Notes under the pieces: model-generated | Database searches by the model: none | What the model was told of the DNA's origin: nothing | Seen by the model: the letters and a program-made list of their open reading frames with translations, nothing else | Program-made: the position numbers and the translations under genes | In this document: positions 1 through 5,497 of the stretch, piece by piece | How the letters are laid out: the number at the start of each line of letters is the position of its first letter | Position numbering within the stretch: position 1 is the first letter of the stretch | Origin: Bradyrhizobium sp. | GTDB taxonomy: Bacteria > Pseudomonadota > Alphaproteobacteria > Rhizobiales > Xanthobacteraceae | Length of the DNA: 7,356 nt | Assembly (NCBI GenBank): GCA_025960445.1 | Contig: JAICIT010000120.1 | Coordinates: forward strand, 1-7,356 | Direction: 5' to 3'

Positions 1-799
1 CCCGCTGGACGATCTGATTGAGCTGGGCACGATCGGACTCGACAACGAAGTCGACCACCCGGCCATCAGCCGGCCGCGCTTCCGCCGGCCCGACAATCGA
101 CACCAACGTTCCGCCGGCTCGAACGAGGCCCGCGGACCGCCGCTGGATGTCACCGCCTATGACATCGAAAACCAGGTCGACTCCGTGGACGTCTTCCAGC
201 GCGTCGTTGTCGAGGTCGACGAACTCTTGCGCGCCGAAGTCGAGCGCCTTCTGACGGTCGGCCGCGCGTCCGGTGCCGATGACGTAGGCGCCTGCCTGTC
301 GTGCGAGTTGCGTCACCATCGTCCCGACTGCGCCTGCCGCGCCATGCGCGAGGACGCTCTGCCCCGCCTGAAGGTGGCCGTGCTGGAACAGTCCCTGCCA
401 CGCGGTGAGGCCCGAGATTGGCAGACTCGCGCCCACCGCGAAGTCGAGGTCGCCCGGGAGCGGCGCGAGGTTGCGAGCCTCCACGGCTAGATGCTCCGCC
501 AGGGTGCCGTCGCGATACCAGTCAGTGAGGCCGAACACTCGCTGTCCTACCGACAGTCCTCTCGTGCCGTAGCCGACAGCGGTGACCACTCCGGCCAGCT
601 CGTGGCCGGGGATCGACGGTGTTCGGTCACGGTCCCGCCGATCGGTCCAGGTCGAGGGCCACGCCAGTTCAGTCGGGACGAATCCCGACGCATGAACCTG
701 AACGACGACGTCGTTTATCGCTGCCTGGGGCTCGGGCCGCTCCACCAGCTTCATCCCGGCCGTTCCCGCAGCCTGGTCCGTCACCACTATCGCCTTCAT
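1..799 (-). CDS. Zinc-independent medium-chain (MDR) NAD(P)H:quinone reductase-like oxidoreductase, 3' end cut by window edge
   Basis: This reading frame is open from the ATG at 799-797 to the window edge, about 266 codons. It therefore lacks only the C-terminal 45-55 residues of the usual roughly 310-330. The N-terminal GroES-like catalytic domain starts MKAIVVTDQ and contains IPGHELAGVV (about residues 61-70) and SVGQRVFGL (81-89). The Rossmann part carries the nucleotide-binding turn HGAAGAVG (about 150-157), followed by LDFGAQEFVD and DLVFDVIGG. The Cys that binds catalytic zinc in alcohol dehydrogenases is absent: the region reads ASGFVPTEL. This places the protein with quinone reductase/RTN4IP1-like members that transfer hydride from NAD(P)H to quinones or enones. 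It is a cytosolic enzyme whose substrate cannot be predicted. The start is fixed by a strong ribosome binding site eight bases upstream. It lies downstream of the dioxygenase gene on the same strand, but the 306-bp gap suggests its own promoter. Confidence 0.9.
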   Translation of the reverse strand, partial: MKAIVVTDQAAGTAGMKLVERPEPQAAINDVVVQVHASGFVPTELAWPSTWTDRRDRDRTPSIPGHELAGVVTAVGYGTRGLSVGQRVFGLTDWYRDGTLAEHLAVEARNLAPLPGDLDFAVGASLPISGLTAWQGLFQHGHLQAGQSVLAHGAAGAVGTMVTQLARQAGAYVIGTGRAADRQKALDFGAQEFVDLDNDALEDVHGVDLVFDVIGGDIQRRSAGLVRAGGTLVSIVGPAEARPADGRVVDFVVESDRAQLNQIVQR

Positions 800-807
800 G
801 ATAAATT

Positions 808-813
808 CCTCCT
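808..813 (-). promoter_or_regulatory. Strong Shine-Dalgarno (AGGAGG) of the MDR reductase gene
   Basis: Read on the minus strand, AGGAGG is followed by an eight-base A/T-rich spacer and the ATG at 799. It is a perfect match to the anti-SD core. It decides the start codon and suggests efficient translation. Confidence 0.8.
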
Positions 814-903
814 CGTCTTTGGTGGAAATGTTGCAAAGGCGGAAAGCCCGTTGGACATCTGATGCAAGGGGCGATGGCTAGCTTCCGAGAGCGAAGGGGC
901 AAC

Positions 904-920
904 AGCACTTTGCCAGTGCT
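904..920. repeat. Compact inverted repeat, possible operator upstream of the MDR gene
   Basis: AGCACT and AGTGCT form a perfect 6-bp inverted repeat around the five-base centre TTGCC. The centre lies about 113 bp upstream of the MDR start codon. Its size and spacing fit a dimeric repressor or activator site. An overlapping alternative pairing also exists (GGCAA at 898-902 with TTGCC at 910-914), so it could also fold as a small RNA hairpin. No regulator gene is in the window. Confidence 0.4.
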
Positions 921-1036
921 CGACGTGAGCTCGCTTCCATCGATTTGAGGGCAAGTGGGCGCTTGGCACAAAGCGAATATGGCATTCAGGACGAGCGATG
1001 TCCGCTTCTGATGGGTAGAGCGGAAATGGCGGGCAG

Positions 1037-1068
1037 GTGTACTTAGTATGCCAGATTAACGAGTACAC
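1037..1068. repeat. 7-bp perfect inverted repeat with 18-bp spacer
   Basis: GTGTACT (1037-1043) and AGTACAC (1062-1068) are exact reverse complements, separated by 18 bp. The site lies 38 bp beyond the dioxygenase stop codon and about 250 bp upstream of the MDR start. The spacer is too long for an obvious intrinsic terminator and there is no T-run. It may be a spaced operator, or chance. Confidence 0.3.
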
Positions 1069-1105
1069 GCGCTAGCAAGGTTCGCCCGGCGCGTGATCAG
1101 GTTTG

Positions 1106-1993
1106 TCATTCCGCGGCTTGTTGCGCGACGGTCGGCTCGGTTCCGGCCACCGTGGCGCGGCGCATGTCGCGCGGCTGCGACTGATCATAGCGCCGCACGC
1201 GGTGCATGGTCTGGCGGTTGTCCCACATCACCAAATCGTGCAGCGTCCATTTGTGCACGTAGACGAATTCCGGCTTGGTCGCATGTTCGGTGAGGTCTCG
1301 CAGCAACAGCCTCGCCTCAGGCATGCTCATTCCGAGTATCGCCCCCGCATGCGACGACAAATACAACGATTTGCGGCCGTGCACCGGATGAGTGCGCACC
1401 AGGCGCTGCAGCACCGGCTTGAACATCTGCTTTTCTTCATCGGTATAATCGAGGAAGCCGAGCGAGCCGCGCGAATACATCAGCGAATGTTCACAGATCA
1501 GATCCTCGATCTCGGTCTTGGTCTCGTCATCGAGCGCATCATAGGCTGCGCGCATGTCGGCGAATTCGGTGTTACCGCCTTTTGGATTGACGATGCGCGC
1601 CGAGAGCAGCGAAAACTTTGCCGGAACGGGACGGAACGAACTATCGGAATGCCAGAGGCAATTGCCAAGGTTGAAGAGATGATTGCGATGATCTCGCGGT
1701 AGTGGCTTGCCATCCTTGCCGAGATTGGAGACGTCATTCAGGCCGGAGGTGAGCCGGTAATCTTCCTTTTTCGTGATGTTGCCGCCGCGCGGATTCTCGC
1801 GCTGGCCGAAATTCAGCGCAAACGCCAGTTGCTGCTCGTCGGTTATGTCCTGATCTCTGAATAGCAGCACCGCGTATTTGTCCATACCTGCTTCGATATC
1901 GCGGGCCTCTTGCGGCGTCAGCGGCTTGCGCAGGTCGACGCCTGAAACTTCACCGACGAAATGCGGATGAAGCTGTCGAATGGTGATCGTCAT
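1106..1993 (-). CDS. TfdA/TauD-family Fe(II)/2-oxoglutarate-dependent dioxygenase (TfdA-alpha-like)
   Basis: This 295-residue protein has the full TfdA/TauD layout. These enzymes couple decarboxylation of 2-oxoglutarate to hydroxylation of a substrate; in TfdA itself this cleaves 2,4-dichlorophenoxyacetate to the phenol and glyoxylate. Visible iron ligands are H115 and D117 in LWHSDSSF and a distal H264 in TMHRVRRYD. T142 in GGNTEF and an Arg in the RDMRR segment (275-279) fit 2-oxoglutarate binding. Stretches such as DMRAAYDAL, EHAT.PEFVY and DLVMWDNR match what I remember of Cupriavidus TfdA almost word for word, and the length is nearly the same (287). I infer a TfdA-alpha-like enzyme as found in Bradyrhizobium, whose natural substrate may be an aryloxyalkanoate or something else. 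The ATG is preceded by GGGAG at a normal distance. An SDR gene lies 130 bp upstream on the same strand. Confidence 0.93.
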   Translation of the reverse strand: MTITIRQLHPHFVGEVSGVDLRKPLTPQEARDIEAGMDKYAVLLFRDQDITDEQQLAFALNFGQRENPRGGNITKKEDYRLTSGLNDVSNLGKDGKPLPRDHRNHLFNLGNCLWHSDSSFRPVPAKFSLLSARIVNPKGGNTEFADMRAAYDALDDETKTEIEDLICEHSLMYSRGSLGFLDYTDEEKQMFKPVLQRLVRTHPVHGRKSLYLSSHAGAILGMSMPEARLLLRDLTEHATKPEFVYVHKWTLHDLVMWDNRQTMHRVRRYDQSQPRDMRRATVAGTEPTVAQQAAE

Positions 1994-2000
1994 GGCGTTT

Positions 2001-2072
2001 CTCCCGATCGCGGCAAGCGGTTGGCCCGCTGTCTTTCTCTGAAAAAATTACTCCCGGAATCCACGATGTCAA
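2001..2072 (-). promoter_or_regulatory. Candidate promoter and leader of the TfdA-like dioxygenase gene
   Basis: On the minus strand a perfect -35 TTGACA (2072-2067) is followed after 16 bp by TAATTT (2050-2045), a weak -10. Transcription would start near 2037, giving a leader of about 45 bases. The leader holds a small possible hairpin (arms at 2016-2020 and 2026-2030, AGCGG/CCGCT, five-base loop) just ahead of the SD GGGAG (2005-2001). The gene may therefore be transcribed on its own as well as from the SDR promoter upstream. Only the -35 box and the SD are convincing. Confidence 0.4.
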
Positions 2073-2123
2073 CGCGCCTGTTATGTTCACGCATGGTCTT
2101 GGCAGATCCGCTACCTGCGCTTA

Positions 2124-2903
2124 TCAGGCGTTCCGGGCCATCAATCCGCCATCGACCGGAATGATTGCGCCGGTCAGGAACGAGGCCGCGGGCAGGCACA
2201 GGCTCAGCGTCATATGGGCGACTTCCTCAGGGGAGCCGTAGCGGCCAAGCGCGGTTCGGCGCTTCGCATAGATCGCCTTGTGCTCGTCGCTGATCCGCGC
2301 CGTCATTGCTGTCGTGATCGGTCCAGGACAAATGCAGTTCACCGTGATTGCGTCTCGACCGAGTTCGACCGCAAGCGAGCGCGTCAGCCCAACCACTCCC
2401 GCCTTGGCCGCTGAATAGGGGCTGTGCAACGCGGTAGCACCGAGCGCCTCGGTGGAAGCGATGTTGACGATCCGCGGAGACTTTGATTTTCGCAAATGAG
2501 GCAGCGCGGCGCTGATCACGCGTTGATGCGCTGTCAGCAGTACCGAAATTGCCTTTGCCCACGCTTCATCATAGGCTTGGTCCTCGATCGCAATGCGTAC
2601 GGAAATGCCGGCGTTGTTGATGACGATATCCAGTCCGCCGAAATGTGCTGCGACCGCATTGATGACGCTTTTGATCTCATCTCGACTCGCAACGTCGAGC
2701 CTCCAGGCCTTTGCACATTGACCTCTGGCGACGATCTCAGCCGCGACCGCTTCGGCGGCGCTGGCGTCGGCATCGGTCACCGCGACGTTGGCGCCCTCTG
2801 CGGAGAACACCCTCGCGGTCGCGCAGCCCATACCGCTGCCGGCGCCAGTAACGAGAGCGGTCAATCCCCGGATCGAGCGGCTGAGCTGGTTGAAATCCGG
2901 CAC
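2124..2903 (-). CDS. Short-chain dehydrogenase/reductase (SDR), probably NAD(H)-dependent
   Basis: This 259-residue protein is a classical SDR by length and motifs. It has a cofactor turn TGAGSGMG (19-26), NNAG (96-99), a catalytic Ser150 and Y163-x-x-x-K167 in YSAAK, VNCICPG (188-194), and a C-terminal PVDGG. An Asp (D44) at the end of beta-2 suggests NAD(H) over NADP(H). It would oxidise an alcohol or reduce a ketone; the substrate is unknown. The oddity is at the position where the catalytic-tetrad Asn normally sits (VNL): the sequence reads VLL, so Asn is replaced by L122. The start is GTG, preceded by GAGAGAAG, with an in-frame TGA only five codons upstream, so no longer start is possible. 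It is co-oriented with the downstream dioxygenase gene and may be co-transcribed with it, and it is divergent from a second SDR gene. Confidence 0.92.
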   Translation of the reverse strand: MPDFNQLSRSIRGLTALVTGAGSGMGCATARVFSAEGANVAVTDADASAAEAVAAEIVARGQCAKAWRLDVASRDEIKSVINAVAAHFGGLDIVINNAGISVRIAIEDQAYDEAWAKAISVLLTAHQRVISAALPHLRKSKSPRIVNIASTEALGATALHSPYSAAKAGVVGLTRSLAVELGRDAITVNCICPGPITTAMTARISDEHKAIYAKRRTALGRYGSPEEVAHMTLSLCLPAASFLTGAIIPVDGGLMARNA

Positions 2904-2962
2904 CCGGTTCTTCTCTCAGATCTTGCTGTTATGCTTCGGCCTACTCAAAATTCGAGGTGACG
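2904..2962. promoter_or_regulatory. 59-bp divergent intergenic region between two SDR genes
   Basis: Both SDR genes start from this short segment, so any promoters must overlap. On the minus strand TTGAGT (2947-2942) with CAAGAT 17 bp downstream is possible. On the plus strand TTGCTG with CAAAAT (2946-2951) is possible but would put the RNA start close to the SD. These are weak matches and not firm assignments. The plus-strand SD is GAGGTGA at 2954-2960. Confidence 0.35.
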
Positions 2963-3697
2963 ATGAACGAACTGGATTTCACGGGCAAGCAGGTTCTCGT
3001 GGTCGGCGGCTCCAGCGGCATCGGCAACGGCATCGCGCAAGCATTTCGGGCTAAAGGCGCGCGCGTGGTTGTCTGCGGCACGCGCGCTTCCGCTGACGAT
3101 TATTCGGTCGCTGACGGATCGCACCTTCAAGGCCTCGCCTACGCGCAGCTTGATGTGAGCGACGCCAAAGCCGTCGCAGACTTCAAACCGGAATTCGATC
3201 GATTGGACGTGCTGGTGCTGGCGCAGGGCGCCGTCATCTATCGGCGCGGCGAATTCGAGATGGCTGGATTCCGCAAAGTGCTGGAAGTGAACCTGATGAG
3301 CCTGATGGCCTGCGCCGGCAAATTCCACGGCATGCTCAGTGCATCCAAAGGGTCGCTGATCATTGTCAGTTCGACCGCCGCTTTTCATTCGACCAAAGGC
3401 AATCCCGCGTACAACGCTTCCAAATCCGGCGCCGTCGGGCTGACCCGAACTCTTGGCGAAGCCTGGGCGGAAGATGGCATCCGCGTCAACGGCATTGCGC
3501 CCGGCCTTGTCGACACGAAGATGACCAAGGTGACAACGGACAATCCGAAACGGCTCGAAGGGGCGATCGAGCGGATTCCGCTGAAACGGTTGGGAACGCC
3601 GGTCGACATGGCGGGAGCAGCGTTATTTCTGGCGTCGCCGCTTGCCGCCTATGTTGTCGGTCAAACGCTGGTAGTCGATGGCGGGTTGATTCTGTAA
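2963..3697 (+). CDS. Short-chain dehydrogenase/reductase (SDR), probably NADP(H)-preferring
   Basis: This 244-residue SDR has the cofactor turn VGGSSGIG (14-21), the tetrad Asn N110 in EVNLMSL, Ser137, Y150 and K154 (YNASK), VNGIAPG (175-181) and C-terminal VVDGG. An Arg shortly after beta-2 (CGTR, residue 41) suggests NADP(H). The usual NNAG is replaced by AQGA (87-90), so the loop that supports the nicotinamide pocket is unusual. I start it at the ATG because GAGGTGA stands five bases upstream. The in-frame GTG at 2957 would give two more residues but has no SD and lies inside this one. It is the only plus-strand gene of the left cluster and converges on the SGNH gene, with 13 bp between stop codons. 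Substrate unknown; sugar, steroid or fatty-acyl type SDRs are all possible. Confidence 0.92.
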   Translation: MNELDFTGKQVLVVGGSSGIGNGIAQAFRAKGARVVVCGTRASADDYSVADGSHLQGLAYAQLDVSDAKAVADFKPEFDRLDVLVLAQGAVIYRRGEFEMAGFRKVLEVNLMSLMACAGKFHGMLSASKGSLIIVSSTAAFHSTKGNPAYNASKSGAVGLTRTLGEAWAEDGIRVNGIAPGLVDTKMTKVTTDNPKRLEGAIERIPLKRLGTPVDMAGAALFLASPLAAYVVGQTLVVDGGLIL

Positions 3698-3710
3698 ACG
3701 CCGAGTTCGA

Positions 3711-5345
3711 TCAGCGGAAAAAGCCGGGTGCCCAGGCGGACCGTCCAACATCTGCCGGCGGTCGCGGAACGTTTGGAGTCACGCGCGGGGAGAAAGAAGG
3801 CGGCTTTCGTGAGCCGTTGCCACCGCCGTTCAGTTCCCTGAATGAAGGCGGGCCCGATTGGGCAGACTGCTTCTTTGTCTTTGGCGCCGCGGCGGACGAC
3901 CCAGGTCCGGCATTCGGTTTCTCCGGCGAAACCGAAGCGACAGGCGTTTCACCCTTGGCCTGCTCGCGTCCGACCTCGCGGCGCGGCCAGGCAAAGTCGT
4001 CGGCGCGGCCAGCCGGCGCAGCCAGCGGCTCGCCCTTCACCAAGGTTCGCGCGGCTAAGGCGTCGACAGCGGCCGGCCGCGATCCGGGGCCGCCAAGCAA
4101 TTGATCGGTACCGACCGACGACGCCACCAGGGGGAGCACCGGGCCAGCGAGGGGTCGCGGCGCCGGCTGCCCTGGCGTTGCATTTGCGTCCGGGGTCGCG
4201 GGTTCGTTTGGCAGTGCAATTGGCGCAGAGCGCGCGCCCAGCACTCTGGTGATCTCGCGTTCGACATAGTGGGCGAGCTTGCGTGCGCCGGCCTTGGTGA
4301 AATAGACGCCGTCATAGGAGCGAAGCCGCCGGATCTGACCTTCGAAATCGGGGCCCTGCTGCAGGAAGCGCCCGGCTTCATCGACAAATCCGTCCCAGAC
4401 GTCGACATAGGTGATGCCAGCCTTGCCGGCCGCGTCACGATAAAGCGAATCCAGGAACAGCATGTCGGCCGTTGCTTTCGGGCCGCGCACGGCCGGCAGT
4501 CCAACCCAGAGCACCGGCACGCCCTTTGACTTCAGGACGGCAATCATCTCTTCGATTTTCTTGCTGTAGAGTTCGACCCAGCGCTCATCCCGAAATTGAT
4601 AGACGCCGTTGGGAGAGCGCGCGCTCTTCTCCGGCGCGATCACCGGCGCATCGTCAGCGTCCTCCGGAGACAATTCGGTGTCCACCGCTTTATCATCCGG
4701 TTTGCTGGCGACGTCGTTTGCCGCATCCGGTTTGGTCGTGGACTTGTCGGCGGCCTTGCCATCCGATTTGCCGCGAGCGTCTTTCTTGTCGGCTTTTTTC
4801 TCAGCCTTCTCTCCGGCCGGCTCGCGGATCGGTCCGCGGTCATCGAGCCCGAGCATGACCACGATGGCATCGGGCTTCTCGGTGGCAAGAATGCCCTTTG
4901 CCGCCGCGGCCCAATCTGACGGCTCGCCCTTGGGCTGATATTTGATCAGGCCGGAAACCGTCTTGTGCTTTCGAATGACGCCGATCTCGGGCTGTTCGGC
5001 ATAGGCATCCTCAAGGCCGTAAGCGAGCCAGTCGGCCATCGCATCCCCGAGCACCAGCACGTTACGTTCCGGAACGGTGTCGCGCTTCTCAGGCGGGGGC
5101 GCCTTGGAATAGTTCTCGACCCGTTTCGGCGCCTGCGGCGGTTGCTGAAACGGCGCGAACAGATCGCCGCCAAACCAGCCGCCGCTGCTGCGCGGCTGTG
5201 GCCGGGACCACCCACCGAAATTGAAGAACTGCGCCGATGCTGGTCCGGCGATGCCGACCAACAGCGCCACCATAACCGCAAGCGCGATCAGCGGGCCGGT
5301 CTCGGTGAAAATCCGGAAAAAGGATTTCGGCTTTTGCATGCGCAT
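3711..5345 (-). CDS. Exported DUF459-type SGNH/GDSL-fold protein with degenerate catalytic residues
   Basis: This 544-residue protein begins with a basic N-terminus and a hydrophobic segment (about 18-36) ending in PASAQ, which fits a signal peptide cleaved after residue 38 or an N-terminal anchor. The SGNH domain spans about 94-370. Block I is LVLGDAMADWL (G100-D101-A102, Ser expected at 102). Block III is MLGLDDR (166-169, Asn expected at 168). Block V is YDGVYFTKAGARKLA (D345..Y348, His expected at 348). The catalytic Ser and His and the oxyanion Asn thus appear replaced, arguing against classic esterase activity unless my alignment is off. A Lys/Asp/Ala-rich insert (about 175-246) breaks the domain, and a Pro/Ala-rich disordered tail follows to the end. 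It probably acts in the periplasm or envelope. No upstream start is possible because of an in-frame TAG; the SD is weak. It lies 152 bp downstream of a lytic transglycosylase gene on the same strand. Confidence 0.85.
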   Translation of the reverse strand: MRMQKPKSFFRIFTETGPLIALAVMVALLVGIAGPASAQFFNFGGWSRPQPRSSGGWFGGDLFAPFQQPPQAPKRVENYSKAPPPEKRDTVPERNVLVLGDAMADWLAYGLEDAYAEQPEIGVIRKHKTVSGLIKYQPKGEPSDWAAAAKGILATEKPDAIVVMLGLDDRGPIREPAGEKAEKKADKKDARGKSDGKAADKSTTKPDAANDVASKPDDKAVDTELSPEDADDAPVIAPEKSARSPNGVYQFRDERWVELYSKKIEEMIAVLKSKGVPVLWVGLPAVRGPKATADMLFLDSLYRDAAGKAGITYVDVWDGFVDEAGRFLQQGPDFEGQIRRLRSYDGVYFTKAGARKLAHYVEREITRVLGARSAPIALPNEPATPDANATPGQPAPRPLAGPVLPLVASSVGTDQLLGGPGSRPAAVDALAARTLVKGEPLAAPAGRADDFAWPRREVGREQAKGETPVASVSPEKPNAGPGSSAAAPKTKKQSAQSGPPSFRELNGGGNGSRKPPSFSPRVTPNVPRPPADVGRSAWAPGFFR

Positions 5346-5416
5346 CGGTCGTAAATGGGGGTCGCTCGGCTACTATACTAGCGGAATCGGGCTGCAAGCG
5401 GGCAGATTCCATATCC

Positions 5417-5445
5417 ATAAACGGGCGAGGCTCGTTCGCGGTCAA
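5417..5445 (-). promoter_or_regulatory. Candidate sigma-70-type promoter of the SGNH-fold protein gene
   Basis: On the minus strand CTTGACC contains a -35 TTGACC (5445-5440), followed after 17 bp by GTTTAT (5422-5417) as a weak -10. The leader would be about 65 bases. A second A/T-rich site, TATAGT near 5373-5379, lies closer to the gene but has no well-spaced -35. The 152-bp gap after the transglycosylase stop shows no clear terminator, so readthrough is also possible. Confidence 0.35.
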
Positions 5446-5497
5446 GGGCGGGCCGAAAATATCCCTCTCAGCGTTAACGGGCTTCATTGATCCAGAA

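Larger units (their letters stand above)
800..1105. other. 306-bp non-coding stretch between dioxygenase 3' end and MDR reductase
   Basis: No convincing gene is seen here. The minus-strand frames across it lack domain character and overlap the MDR start. It probably holds the promoter and control sites of the MDR gene. It contains the strong SD, a compact 6-5-6 inverted repeat (904-920) and a wider 7-bp inverted repeat (1037-1068). The part around 964-1010 (CACAAAGCG, then GATGTCCGCTTCTG) resembles a degenerate dispersed sequence that I recall from many Bradyrhizobium and Rhodopseudomonas intergenic regions; its accidental translations read like ADIA..VRF.P. I could not identify a confident -35/-10 pair for the MDR gene. 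Confidence 0.6.

Noticed and set aside
796..1068. 90-codon minus-strand frame upstream of the MDR gene
   Set aside because: No domain character, overlaps the MDR start and SD, and composition looks like translated intergenic DNA.
1103..1702. 199-codon plus-strand frame opposite the dioxygenase
   Set aside because: Lies antisense to a gene with intact catalytic motifs; an antisense shadow of GC-rich coding sequence.
1994..2123. Small gene between the dioxygenase and SDR1
   Set aside because: Short frames on both strands overlap neighbours and lack an SD; the stretch is better explained as promoter and leader.
3698..3710. Bidirectional terminator between the convergent SDR and SGNH genes
   Set aside because: The 13-bp gap shows no stem-loop or T-run; termination signals, if any, must lie within coding sequence.
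3842..4252. Plus-strand frames opposite the SGNH protein tail
   Set aside because: Arg/Pro/Ala-rich translations typical of the antisense of a Pro/Ala-rich coding region; no motifs.
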